Part shown: one piece after another, positions 10,881-22,117 of the stretch
Layout of the letters: every line of letters begins with the position of its first letter
Numbering within the stretch: position 1 is the stretch's first letter
NCBI GenBank assembly: GCA_964397045.1
Contig: CAYNHF010000015.1
Coordinates: 1 to 26,251 of the forward strand
From: CAYNHF01 sp964397045
GTDB taxonomy: Bacteria > Actinomycetota > Acidimicrobiia > Spongiisociales > UBA5794
Direction of reading: 5' to 3'
DNA: 26,251 nucleotides
Notes under the pieces: model-generated
Databases searched by the model: none
What the model was told of the DNA's origin: nothing
What the model saw: the letters and a program-made list of their open reading frames with translations, nothing else
Position numbers and translations under genes: made by a program

Positions 10881-13800
10881 CTACTCGTCGTCTGCTATGT
10901 CGACGACCTCGGCCTGCGCGCCCAGGCTTGCCAGCCACTCGGCAGGATTGGCGGGAAGCGCCTCCTCGGCCCCTTGCGGAACCTCTTCGCCGAAGAGCCC
11001 GAGAGCACTCACAACCGTCGCGTCTGGAAGCGCCGGCTGAATCTCCTGGTACACGGTGCTGCCGGTACCGGCCGGGATCAGCTTGCCGATGATGACGTTC
11101 TCCTTGAGCCCGCGCATGAAGTCGCTCTTGGACTGCAGCGACGCCTCAGTCAGCACCCGCGTCGTCTCCTGGAACGAAGCCGCGGACAGCCAAGAGTCGG
11201 TAGCCAATGAGGCCTTGGTGATCCCCATCAGCTCCGGCCTGCCCTCGGCGGGCGTCTTGCCGTCCTCGACCAGTTCACGGTTGACCTCACGGAACGCCTG
11301 GCTATCGACTAGTTCGGCCGGCAGGAACGATGAATCGCCTGAGCTGACTACCCGTACCTTGCGGAGCATCTGTCGCACGATCAACTCGATGTGCTTGTCG
11401 TGGATGTCCACTCCCTGGCTGCGGTAGACCTCCTGGACCTGGTCCACGAGATACTGCTGGCACGCCCGCACCCCCTGGATCTCCAGGACCTCCTTCGGAT
11501 CCAGCGGACCCTCGGTGAGTTGGGCACCAGGCTCGATGATGTCGCCGTCGGCGACACGGGGACGAGCGCGGCGCGGCAGTGGGTACTCGGTTTCCTCGTC
11601 CTTGTCCGCAACCAGGATCCGGCGCCCCGCTTCGTCGTCGAGAATCTTCACGGCTCCGCCGTGCTCGGCGAGGATCGCCTTGCCCTTCGGAGAGCGAGCC
11701 TCGAAAAGCTCGACGACGCGCGGCAGACCGTGCGTGATGTCCTCCCCGGCAATACCGCCGGTGTGGAACGTCCGCATCGTGAGCTGGGTTCCCGGCTCGC
11801 CGATGGACTGGGCTGCCATGATACCGACGGCCTCACCGGACTCGACCATGCGGCCGGTCGCGAGGCTCAGCCCGTACGAATAAGCAGAGATGCCGTAGCG
11901 GGACTGGTCGGTCAGCGGTGACCGCACTCGGATCTCAGTCACCTCTTCAGCCTCAGACAGCGTTTGCATCGCGACACGATCGATGATCTCACCGGCTCGT
12001 AGCTTCGTTCCGCCCGACGTTTCGAGCAGGCTGCGGCCGATCTTGACGTCCTCGGCCAGAATTCGGCCGAACACCCGATTGCGCAGGTTGCGAATCGATT
12101 CGCCCCGGTCGTCGCGGATCTGAATCAGCAGCCCGACGTCGTCACTCATCTCGTCGTGGATGATGATTTCTTGCGATACGTCCACGAGACGCCTGGTCAA
12201 GTAGCCGGAGTCCGCGGTTCGCAGCGCGGTGTCCGCCAGACCCTTCCTGGCGCCGTGGGTCGAGATGAAGTACTCGAGCACCGTCAGCCCTTCGCGGAAA
12301 TTCGACTTGATGGGCTGCGGGATGATGTCACCCTTTGGGTTGGCCACCAGGCCACGCATGCCTGCGATCTGACGCAGCTGCATGATGTTCCCCCTGGCGC
12401 CCGAGCGGACCATCATGTCCATCGGGTTGAACCGCTCCGCCTGCAGCGTCTTCTGCATGGCTTCCTTGACCTCGTCCGTCGCCTCGGTCCAGATCTCGAT
12501 CAACTCCTGACGACGTTCATCGTCCGTGATGACACCCTTCTGGTACAGCGCCTCGACCTTGGCCGCACGATCCTCGAAGGTATCGAGGATCTTCTGCTTC
12601 TCGGGTGGCGTCTTCACGTCCTCGAGGCCGATCGTCAACCCCGCCCTCGTGGCGAAGTGAAAACCGAGCGATTTGATACTGTCGAGCGTGGACGCAACGT
12701 CCGGCTTGTCATACCGCTCGATGATCTCCTCGATGATCATCCGCACGTCTGCCTTGTAGACCACCGAGTTGACGTACGGGAACGACTCAGGGAAAGCGCC
12801 GTTGAGCAGCGCCCTGCCCAGCGTGGTGTCGGTGAGACTCTCTCCGTCAACCGGCTCCTCGGTGAGGAGGTCGCCCATGGTGGGCATCAGCGCCTCACGC
12901 GTGGCGGGGTCACCCGCCAGCCCGCCGAGGCGGATCTTGATCGGGGCGTGCAAACTCAGATCACCGATGTCGTACGCCATCACCGCCTCATCCAGGCTGG
13001 TGAAGGCACGCCCGGCACCGACCGCATCCTCGACGTACTCCGACAGGTAGTACACCCCGATGACCATATCCTGGGACGGAGTCACGATCGGCCGGCCGGA
13101 TGCCGGTGACAGCACATTGTTCGAAGACAACATGAGAATGCGAGCTTCGGCCTGGGCCTCCGCGGATAGTGGCAGGTGCACCGCCATCTGGTCTCCATCG
13201 AAGTCGGCGTTGAAGGCCTCACATACGAGCGGGTGGATCTGGATTGCCTTTCCCTCCACCAGGACAGGCTCGAACGCTTGAATTCCCAAGCGGTGCAGGG
13301 TGGGCGCCCGATTCAAGAACACCGGGTGTTCCTGAATGACCTCACCGAGCACGTCCCACACCTGGGGACGACGGCGCTCGACCATACGCTTGGCTGCCTT
13401 GATGTTCTGGGCGAGATCCAGGTCGACCAAACGCTTCATGACGAACGGCTTGAAGAGCTCGAGCGCCATCAGTTTGGGGAGACCACACTGATGGAGGCTG
13501 AGCTGAGGACCGACGACGATCACGGAACGACCCGAGTAGTCGACACGCTTGCCCAGCAGATTCTGGCGGAAGCGACCCTGCTTGCCCTTCAACATATCGG
13601 AGAGCGACTTGAGCGGACGATTGCCCGGACCCGTCACCGCACGGCCGCGGCGGCCGTTGTCGAAGAGGGCGTCCACCGCCTCCTGGAGCATCCGCTTCTC
13701 GTTGTTCACGATGATCTCCGGCGCACCGAGGTCGAGCAACCGCTTCAGCCGGTTGTTCCGGTTGATTACCCGACGGTAGAGGTCGTTGAGATCGGAGGTG

Positions 13801-14801
13801 GCAAAACGGCCGCCGTCCAACTGCACCATCGGGCGAAGATCCGGTGGGATCACCGGCACTGCTTCGAGCACCATGTCGCGGGGGTCGTTCTTTCCATCTG
13901 CGAACGGAGTAACCACCTTCAGGCGCTTCATGGCACGCTGTCTGCGCTGCTGCGAGTTGGCGTCGAGATCGGCCTTCAACAGCGCGATCTCCTCTTCGAG
14001 ATCCAGCCGCTGGATGAGATCCTTGATCGCCTCGGCCCCCATGCCACCGGAGTAGTAGTCGCCGTAGCGGTCCACGATCTCGCGCCACAGCTGCTCGGAT
14101 TCGATGAGCTGCTTTGGCTTCATCGCCCGGAACGTGTCAAACGCCTCCTGCAGCAATTCCTCTTCCACCGTGGCTCGCTCGTCACGGTCCTTGATCTCGC
14201 GCTCGACCTCGCGACGCCGCGCCGAGATCTCTTGCCCCTTGGCCCCTGCCTCTTCCATCTGGGTCAACTCGACCTCGAGGCGTTCCAGCCGCTCGGCCTT
14301 CCATTCCTCGAACTCGCTGCGGATCAACTCGAGTTCGTGCTTGGTGGCTTCCTCGAGTTCCGGCACATCTGCGGTGCGCTTCTCGTCATCGACGTGTGTG
14401 ATGAGGTAGGCCGCGAAGTAGATGACCTTCTCGAGGTCCTTCGGGGACATGTCGAGCAAGTAACCGAGCCGGCTGGGGACACCCTTGAAGAACCAGATGT
14501 GAGTGACGGGAGCGGCCAATTCGATGTGGCCCATCCGTTCGCGCCGCACCTTGGCGCGGGTGACCTCGACGCCGCAACGTTCACAAACGATGCCGCGGAA
14601 ACGGACGCGCTTGTACTTGCCGCAATAACACTCCCAATCTCTGGTGGGACCGAAGATGCGCTCGTCGAACAGGCCGTCCTTCTCCGGCTTCAGTGTCCGG
14701 TAGTTGATGGTCTCGGGCTTCTTGACCTCGCCGAACGACCAGGACCGGATCTGGTCGGCGCTGGCGAGGCCGATCTTCAGTTCATCGAACAACTGTGGCA
14801 C
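10881..14801 (-). CDS. rpoC: DNA-directed RNA polymerase subunit beta'
   Basis: Catalytic subunit of RNA polymerase, 1306 residues. The GTG at 14799-14801 (MPQLFDELKIGL) follows a GGGAGAG Shine-Dalgarno sequence. The N-terminal zinc site is intact (C58, C60, C73, C76). A charged, mostly helical insertion near 140-240 matches the actinobacterial beta' insertion. The active-site triad NADFDGD is at 531-537. The bridge-helix/trigger-loop region (SGARGNIMQLRQIAGMRG...) and the C-terminal EAVGIMAAQSIGEPGTQLTMRTFHTGG are well conserved. The second zinc site is not: the four cysteines (E. coli C814, C888, C895, C898) are replaced by S886, D965, S972 and S975. The flanking sequence is intact, so this is not a frameshift. 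It is 67 nt downstream of rpoB and surely cotranscribed. Confidence 0.98.
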   Translation of the reverse strand: MPQLFDELKIGLASADQIRSWSFGEVKKPETINYRTLKPEKDGLFDERIFGPTRDWECYCGKYKRVRFRGIVCERCGVEVTRAKVRRERMGHIELAAPVTHIWFFKGVPSRLGYLLDMSPKDLEKVIYFAAYLITHVDDEKRTADVPELEEATKHELELIRSEFEEWKAERLERLEVELTQMEEAGAKGQEISARRREVEREIKDRDERATVEEELLQEAFDTFRAMKPKQLIESEQLWREIVDRYGDYYSGGMGAEAIKDLIQRLDLEEEIALLKADLDANSQQRRQRAMKRLKVVTPFADGKNDPRDMVLEAVPVIPPDLRPMVQLDGGRFATSDLNDLYRRVINRNNRLKRLLDLGAPEIIVNNEKRMLQEAVDALFDNGRRGRAVTGPGNRPLKSLSDMLKGKQGRFRQNLLGKRVDYSGRSVIVVGPQLSLHQCGLPKLMALELFKPFVMKRLVDLDLAQNIKAAKRMVERRRPQVWDVLGEVIQEHPVFLNRAPTLHRLGIQAFEPVLVEGKAIQIHPLVCEAFNADFDGDQMAVHLPLSAEAQAEARILMLSSNNVLSPASGRPIVTPSQDMVIGVYYLSEYVEDAVGAGRAFTSLDEAVMAYDIGDLSLHAPIKIRLGGLAGDPATREALMPTMGDLLTEEPVDGESLTDTTLGRALLNGAFPESFPYVNSVVYKADVRMIIEEIIERYDKPDVASTLDSIKSLGFHFATRAGLTIGLEDVKTPPEKQKILDTFEDRAAKVEALYQKGVITDDERRQELIEIWTEATDEVKEAMQKTLQAERFNPMDMMVRSGARGNIMQLRQIAGMRGLVANPKGDIIPQPIKSNFREGLTVLEYFISTHGARKGLADTALRTADSGYLTRRLVDVSQEIIIHDEMSDDVGLLIQIRDDRGESIRNLRNRVFGRILAEDVKIGRSLLETSGGTKLRAGEIIDRVAMQTLSEAEEVTEIRVRSPLTDQSRYGISAYSYGLSLATGRMVESGEAVGIMAAQSIGEPGTQLTMRTFHTGGIAGEDITHGLPRVVELFEARSPKGKAILAEHGGAVKILDDEAGRRILVADKDEETEYPLPRRARPRVADGDIIEPGAQLTEGPLDPKEVLEIQGVRACQQYLVDQVQEVYRSQGVDIHDKHIELIVRQMLRKVRVVSSGDSSFLPAELVDSQAFREVNRELVEDGKTPAEGRPELMGITKASLATDSWLSAASFQETTRVLTEASLQSKSDFMRGLKENVIIGKLIPAGTGSTVYQEIQPALPDATVVSALGLFGEEVPQGAEEALPANPAEWLASLGAQAEVVDIADDE

Positions 14802-14868
14802 GTTGGGTCTCTCCCGACTTCAGTTCTCTTTGCTCTTACGTAAACCTGTCGCTATTCCCGTCGGTGGG

Positions 14869-18222
<3,354 letters not shown>

Positions 18223-18225
<3 letters not shown>

Positions 18226-18238
18226 CGGCAGTCCTCCT
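18223..18238 (-). promoter_or_regulatory. rpoB ribosome binding site with TTG start
   Basis: AGGAGG (complement of 18233-18238), 7-nt spacer, then TTG. The codons upstream in frame offer no ATG or GTG, so the TTG is the start. An ideal Shine-Dalgarno sequence paired with a weak initiation codon is notable for a polymerase gene. Confidence 0.85.
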
Positions 18239-18240
18239 AT

Positions 18241-18320
18241 GGAGAGCGGTCGGGCAGGGACAGAACGGACAGGGACAGGGTGGTTGCGGGTGGATGGCTG
18301 AGTGGTGGAACGGGTGTTTC
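18241..18320 (-). promoter_or_regulatory. C-rich, G-poor segment of the rpoB leader (rut-like)
   Basis: In the rpoB transcript this 80-nt stretch has about 41 C and only 11 G, with short imperfect repeats of CTGTCC. It ends directly before the Shine-Dalgarno region. A long unstructured C>G stretch is what Rho loads on; an untranslated position would allow this. A regulatory role is inference only. Confidence 0.35.
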
Positions 18321-18334
18321 AGACGTACGAAAGA

Positions 18335-18359
18335 CCAGGATAGCACGCCGCTATCCCGG
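18335..18359 (-). promoter_or_regulatory. Stem-loop in the rpoB leader
   Basis: Minus strand CCGGGATAGC (complement of 18350-18359) pairs with GCTATCCTGG (complement of 18335-18344) around a 5-nt loop: 10 bp with one G-T wobble, the inner 7 bp perfect. It lies about 40 nt into the predicted rpoB transcript. The following TCTTTCGT is a poor U-tract, so full termination is doubtful. Confidence 0.55.
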
Positions 18360-18404
18360 CTCTGCAAAGCGAGCATCGCGGAAACGTCTTCAACTGGTGC
18401 CCAA

Positions 18405-18434
18405 ACGATACAACGACCCCTGCGGAGGTGTCAA
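18405..18434 (-). promoter_or_regulatory. rpoBC promoter
   Basis: Consensus -35 TTGACA (18429-18434), 18-nt spacer, -10 TATCGT (18405-18410, four of six). It starts right after the metallopeptidase gene and would give a ~173-nt leader before rpoB. It is the best -35 in the window and makes rpoBC transcription independent of rplJL. Confidence 0.7.
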
Positions 18435-18475
18435 GGGTTTGGCCTCGCTTCCGGCGGCGACGGCCGCTGATTCCA

Positions 18476-19327
18476 TCAGGCGTTGAAGGTGTCGCAGGCC
18501 TGTGGATCACCCGACTCGAAGCCAACGGTGAACCAACGTACCCGTTGCTCAGAAGAGCCGTGGGTCCACGATTCGGGGTCAACCCTGCCGGTGGCCCGCT
18601 CCTGGATGCGATCGTCCCCCACCGCAGCCGCGGCGTCCAGTCCCTCCTCGATGTCCCCCGGTTGCAGCACGTCGCGCTCCAGAACCGCGTTCGCCCAGTT
18701 GCCGGCGTAACAGTCGGCCTGGAGTTCCATCTGGACCGAGAGCGCGTTTCGCGCAGCAGGGTTTTGCGACTGGAGATTTCGCACCCGCTCCATCGTGCCC
18801 GTCACGTTCTGGACATGGTGACCCACCTCATGGGCTATCACATAGGCTTCGGCAAAGTCTCCACCGCCGGCTCCGAACCTCGCCTGCAGTTCGGTGAAGA
18901 ACCCGAGATCAACGTAGATCGTCTGGTCGAGCGGGCAGTAGTGGGGTCCGATCTGTGCCGATGCTCCTCCGCACCCGGAAGACGTGCTGCCGGTGAACAA
19001 CACCAGGCGGGGCGCAGGGTACGTCTCGCCGCTCGCGGCAAACTCCTCGCCCCAATACGTCTCGGTGGTCCCGAGCACCGCCCCGATGAACTCGCCCTCT
19101 GCCTCTTCCTCCGGAGTGAGCGCCTGTGGGGTGGTGGCGGGTTGCTGCGCCTCGAGACCCTGCATGAGCCCTTCGAGGTCGAGGCCTCCTCCGCTGCCAC
19201 CACCAAGCAACATCACGACCAGCACAGCGATCAGTCCGAGGCCGCCCGCTCCAGCCATCATCGTTCGCGGTCGCGCTCCCCTGCGGTCTTCGACATTCCC
19301 GCTTCGCTCTAGCCCTCGCCACTTCAT
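18476..19327 (-). CDS. Neutral zinc metallopeptidase (YpfJ-like), membrane anchored
   Basis: A 283-residue protein of the putative neutral zinc metallopeptidase family. I start it at the ATG at 19327 (MKWRGLERSGNVEDRRG), the family N-terminus, with GAGAGGG upstream; a longer reading would add 40 unrelated residues. A transmembrane helix spans about 24-43, followed by a Gly-rich then acidic linker. The catalytic HEVGHH begins at 166, and ELQADC (201-206) probably holds the third ligand. C119 and C131 could form a disulfide. This predicts an extracytoplasmic enzyme. It sits between the rplL terminator and the rpoB promoter, an unusual place for it; no clear promoter of its own is visible in the 63 nt after the terminator. 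Its substrate is unknown. Confidence 0.92.
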   Translation of the reverse strand: MKWRGLERSGNVEDRRGARPRTMMAGAGGLGLIAVLVVMLLGGGSGGGLDLEGLMQGLEAQQPATTPQALTPEEEAEGEFIGAVLGTTETYWGEEFAASGETYPAPRLVLFTGSTSSGCGGASAQIGPHYCPLDQTIYVDLGFFTELQARFGAGGGDFAEAYVIAHEVGHHVQNVTGTMERVRNLQSQNPAARNALSVQMELQADCYAGNWANAVLERDVLQPGDIEEGLDAAAAVGDDRIQERATGRVDPESWTHGSSEQRVRWFTVGFESGDPQACDTFNA

Positions 19328-19380
19328 CCGCAACGCCCTCTCGACACCCGGTACGTGCTGGTCGCGTTCCGCGGCCGTGG

Positions 19381-19431
19381 AAAACGATAGACGGAAGGGG
19401 TGGCCGGCGAATTGCCGGCCACCCCTTCCGT
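19381..19431 (-). terminator. Intrinsic terminator after rplL
   Basis: Perfect 18-bp inverted repeat: 19391-19408 (ACGGAAGGGGTGGCCGGC) with 19414-19431, 5-nt loop GAATT. On the minus strand it is followed by CTATCGTTTT. It is the strongest hairpin in the window and closes the rplJ-rplL unit before the metallopeptidase gene. Confidence 0.88.
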
Positions 19432-19478
19432 CGTCTCTGGCAATCATCTCTGGGCCGAGCAGCCCAGAGTAAGCACGG

Positions 19479-19862
19479 CTACTTCAGTTCGACGGAACCG
19501 CCTGCACCCTCGATCGTTTCCTTGGCCTTCTCTGCCGTCTCCTTGTCGACACCCTCCAGCACTGCGCCCGGAGCATTGTCGACGAGTTCCTTGGCTTCCT
19601 TCAGGCCGAGGCTGGTCAAGCCGCGAACCTCTTTGATGACCTGGATCTTCTTGTCACCGGTTGCAACCAGGACGACATCGAATTCGTCCTTCTCTTCCTC
19701 AGCCGGGGCATCCCCGGCTGACGGGAGGGCAGCTGCCATCGCAACCGGAGCGGCTGCCGTGACATCGAACTTCTCCTCAAATGCTTTGAGCAGCTCCGAC
19801 AGCTCGAGGACTGTCATTTCGGAGATGGTCTCGAGAACATCCTCAGTGTTCATCTTCGCCAT
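19479..19862 (-). CDS. rplL: 50S ribosomal protein L7/L12
   Basis: The stalk protein that recruits translational GTPases, 127 residues. The N-terminal dimerisation helix (TEDVLETISEMTVLELSELLKAFEEKF) is followed by an Ala-rich hinge (about 35-57) and the C-terminal domain (EFDVVLVATGDKKIQVIKEVRGLTSLGLKEAKELVD...GAVLEGVDKETAEKAKETIEGAGGSVELK), all of the usual length. A GAGGAGG Shine-Dalgarno sequence overlaps the last codons of rplJ, whose stop is 3 nt before the ATG, giving the coupling needed to make several L12 copies per L10. A perfect terminator follows 48 nt after the stop. Confidence 0.98.
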   Translation of the reverse strand: MAKMNTEDVLETISEMTVLELSELLKAFEEKFDVTAAAPVAMAAALPSAGDAPAEEEKDEFDVVLVATGDKKIQVIKEVRGLTSLGLKEAKELVDNAPGAVLEGVDKETAEKAKETIEGAGGSVELK

Positions 19863-19865
19863 GGT

Positions 19866-20765
19866 CTATTCCTCCTCGGCCGTCTCGGCCGTTTCATCAT
19901 CGTCTTCGTGTTTGGTCTCTTCGTCGGTCTTTGCAGCCTCTGGCGGTTCCGCAGCCGACTCGGCATCCGGTGCCTTCTCCTCGGCCGGTTCTGCCGGAGC
20001 GTCGGCTGTCACAGGTGCCGCAGCCTTCTCGTCTGCGTCTGGCGTTTCGGCCTCGTCCGCGCCGTCATCCGCTTCTGAAGCCGCGTCGCTCTTGGCGGCG
20101 TCTGAGTCCACTTCCTCTACCACCGCTACTTCCAAGGCCGGTTCGGAGCCGGTGGGGGCATCGGCTTCGAACGTCTCGGCCACCGCCTCCACTGCTGCGA
20201 CTTCAAGTTCTCCAGCCGCTTCCTCTTCAGCGACTTCGACCGCTTCGGCTTCAGCACGCTTCTCGATCAGTTGCGACATCGCGGTCGCGAGTCCACGGGG
20301 GAGCGCAGCCAGCAAGCCGGCCAAGTTGGCCAGCGGCGCCTGGAACGCGCCCGCCAGCTTCGCCAGCAGTACGTCTCGTGGCTCGATCTTTGCCAACTCA
20401 CGCACCCGCTCCGGGGCGAGGAAATCACGCCCGAGCAGCCCGCCCTTGATGGTGAACACCTCATGGGTCTTCGCGAACTCGTCGAGCGCCTTCGCAGCAC
20501 TCACCGGGTCACCATCTGCGAAGGTCAGCCCGGTGGGACCGACCAACAGCTCGTCGAGGCTCTCCAGGTCGAGTTCGCCCGCAGCCCGGCGAGTCAACGT
20601 CATCTTCAAGACCTTGAACTCGGCTCCGCTTTCGCGAAGGCTGCGGCGCAGCTCTTGCTGCTCTTTCACCGTGAGCCCTGCGTACTCGGCGAGGAACACC
20701 GCGTTGGCGTCCTCAATCCGCTCCTTGATGTCTGCGACTGCCTGGACCTTCTCGGGTCGTGGCAT
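19866..20765 (-). CDS. rplJ: 50S ribosomal protein L10 with long acidic C-terminal tail
   Basis: L10 anchors the L12 dimers to 23S rRNA. Residues 1-170 form a normal L10: globular domain (RPEKVQAVADIKERIEDANAVFLAEYAGLTV...) and the C-terminal L12-binding helix (about 142-170). Beyond that runs a ~129-residue tail with about 48 Asp/Glu against 5 Lys and no Arg, otherwise mainly Ala, Pro, Thr and Val. This makes the protein 299 residues, against about 165-180 usually. The tail has no stop-codon damage and ends just before rplL, whose Shine-Dalgarno sequence overlaps it. It is likely disordered and exposed on the stalk base. ATG at 20765 follows GGAGGAT. The upstream leader carries attenuator-like stems. 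Confidence 0.96.
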   Translation of the reverse strand: MPRPEKVQAVADIKERIEDANAVFLAEYAGLTVKEQQELRRSLRESGAEFKVLKMTLTRRAAGELDLESLDELLVGPTGLTFADGDPVSAAKALDEFAKTHEVFTIKGGLLGRDFLAPERVRELAKIEPRDVLLAKLAGAFQAPLANLAGLLAALPRGLATAMSQLIEKRAEAEAVEVAEEEAAGELEVAAVEAVAETFEADAPTGSEPALEVAVVEEVDSDAAKSDAASEADDGADEAETPDADEKAAAPVTADAPAEPAEEKAPDAESAAEPPEAAKTDEETKHEDDDETAETAEEE

Positions 20766-20844
20766 GTCATCCTCCAGACTTCGTTCTCTTTTTCATCCGC
20801 CAACATCGTTGCCGATTCCTCATCGCCGATCGGTGTGCTCGACC

Positions 20845-20910
20845 GGTAACGAGAAACGGGTCCCTCGAGCCAAGAAGCACGCGGAACCCGTCAGGGAGCG
20901 TGACCTGCGT
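20845..20910 (-). promoter_or_regulatory. Attenuator-like structure in the rplJ leader
   Basis: Two mutually exclusive foldings are visible in the minus-strand RNA. One pairs ACGC/GCGT (20907-20910 with 20879-20882) and GTCA/TGAC inside it. The other pairs ACGGGTTCC (20883-20891) with GGGACCCGT (20856-20864), nine pairs with one wobble, followed by TTCTCGTT, a weak terminator-like end. It lies 80-145 nt before rplJ, where L10-leader autoregulatory RNAs are found in many bacteria. I could not confirm the kink-turn of that family by eye. Confidence 0.45.
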
Positions 20911-21061
20911 CGGCGCCGCGAGGTGCGGCTTACATCGAGTTGATACCGACGGTCTTGGGCCGAGGTATGAAGTTGTGCGGCCGCAACTGTAACAGCCCAA
21001 CTGGCCAACCCGAAAGGCAACGTTGGGATGAAGAGCGGGCAGCCCGGTGCCCGGCACGCGC

Positions 21062-21088
21062 CAGCGCCCGACGTGATGTCGGGCGCTG
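21062..21088. repeat. Perfect 11-bp inverted repeat upstream of rplJ
   Basis: CAGCGCCCGAC (21062-21072), loop GTGAT, GTCGGGCGCTG (21078-21088). Neither strand has a T-run next to it. It could be a terminator of the rplA transcript, an early leader hairpin, or an operator; the sequence does not decide. Confidence 0.6.
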
Positions 21089-21400
21089 CGCAAACGGGGG
21101 TCCCGGCGACCGGGAGAGCAGCTTTCGCTCTATTCGAGGATTCGGGCAGACGGCGGGCCAGGAAGCCATCTACACCTGCTACTCACGCTGCGGCCAGGGT
21201 AGGGGCTGGCCATGTGCAACACCAGTAGTCGAATACCGCCCTCGGAACGGTGGTGGATCGTCCCTGCCACCGGCCCCACGGAATCCCCCGTGTTCTCTAT
21301 GTCTCCCATGAAATCTAGCGCACCGCATCGCCGATTGCCATGGGGAAGTCTCGGAATACCCTCCGACCTCAACGGCTCCGGCGAGAGCGCGAAAAAAACC

Positions 21401-22117
21401 TCAGTGCAATTCCTTGACCAGGTCCTCGATGGCCGAGGGATCCACCCGGACTCCGACCCCCATCGTGGAAGACACGCCGACCCTCCTCACGAACCGACCC
21501 TTGGCAGCAGCCGGCCGTGATCGCAAGATCTCATCCGCGGCAACCCCGAAGTTGTCGAGCAGCTGTTCGGCTGTGAAAGACACCTTCCCCACCGGCAGGT
21601 GCACGTTGCCGTAGCGGTCGTTGCGGAACTCAACGCGTCCTGCTTTGAACTCGGCGACCGCTTTAGCGACATCCGGTGTCACGGTGCCGGACTTCGGGTT
21701 CGGCATGAGACCGCGCGGGCCGAGAATCGGACCGAGCTTGCCTACGTGCGGCATCATGTCTGGAGTTGCCACTACCACATCGAAATCCAAGGTCCGGCCC
21801 GCGGAGATCTCTTCGGCAAGCTCCTTGCCCCCCACGATGTCAGCTCCGGCCGCCTCTGCGTCTCGAGCATTGTCGCTTTCAGCGAAGACGGCCACCCGAA
21901 TGTCCTTGCCAGTTCCGTGCGGCAAGCTGACGGTGCCACGCACGAGTTGATCTGCCTTCTTGGGGTCGATCCCTAGCTGAAAAGCAACATCAACGCTCTC
22001 GTCGAATTTCGCGGTCGATAGGGTCTTGACGAGTTCGACGGCGTCGCCGGGAGCGTACGCATGCTGGCGGTCGTAGCGCCGCAGTGCCTCTTCGCGGTTC
22101 TTCGTGGCCTTCGCCAT
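21401..22117 (-). CDS. rplA: 50S ribosomal protein L1
   Basis: L1 forms the mobile E-site stalk and, in many bacteria, represses its own operon by binding the mRNA. The start is the ATG at 22117 (MAKATKNREEALRRYD) behind a perfect AGGAGG; the upstream in-frame reading is spacer sequence. The 238-residue product has the L1 signature (FDVVVATPDMMPHVGKLGPILGPRGLMPNPKSGTVTPDV) and normal length. It follows rplK after 89 nt. The next gene, rplJ, is 635 nt away, so the rplKA and rplJL units are probably separately transcribed. Confidence 0.97.
   Translation of the reverse strand: MAKATKNREEALRRYDRQHAYAPGDAVELVKTLSTAKFDESVDVAFQLGIDPKKADQLVRGTVSLPHGTGKDIRVAVFAESDNARDAEAAGADIVGGKELAEEISAGRTLDFDVVVATPDMMPHVGKLGPILGPRGLMPNPKSGTVTPDVAKAVAEFKAGRVEFRNDRYGNVHLPVGKVSFTAEQLLDNFGVAADEILRSRPAAAKGRFVRRVGVSSTMGVGVRVDPSAIEDLVKELH

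Larger units (their letters stand above)
20766..21400 (-). other. Gene-free region between rplA and rplJ
   Basis: A 635-nt stretch with no convincing gene on either strand. A T7 run follows the rplA stop directly (21392-21398), but the only stem before it is poor. Clear hairpins are a perfect 11-bp stem at 21062-21088 (CAGCGCCCGAC with a 5-nt loop) and a 6-bp stem at 21192-21211, plus the rplJ leader elements nearer the gene. A weak promoter candidate on the minus strand is ATGGCA (21336-21341), 18 nt, TAGATT (21312-21317). A second possible start lies near 20990, but no consensus pair is present. The rplJ promoter is therefore not securely located. Confidence 0.5.

Noticed and set aside
11901..12149. 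Frameshift or sequencing error as the reason for the missing RpoC cysteines
   Set aside because: Flanking and intervening residues stay in the correct frame and are conserved, and each changed codon differs from a cysteine codon separately, so a single error cannot produce it.
13176..14843. Long 555-codon plus-strand frame opposite rpoC
   Set aside because: Antisense shadow of a certain rpoC gene, with no start signal and His/Leu/Asp-rich translation that mirrors rpoC codons.
19328..19447. Longer N-terminus for the zinc metallopeptidase
   Set aside because: The added 40 residues run back through the rplL terminator stem, and the family N-terminus begins at the internal ATG at 19327.
20940..21311. 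Open reading frame of 123 codons on the plus strand in the rplA-rplJ gap
   Set aside because: No Shine-Dalgarno sequence, composition typical of chance reading in GC-rich DNA, and it runs against the rplJ leader stems. No domain is recognisable.
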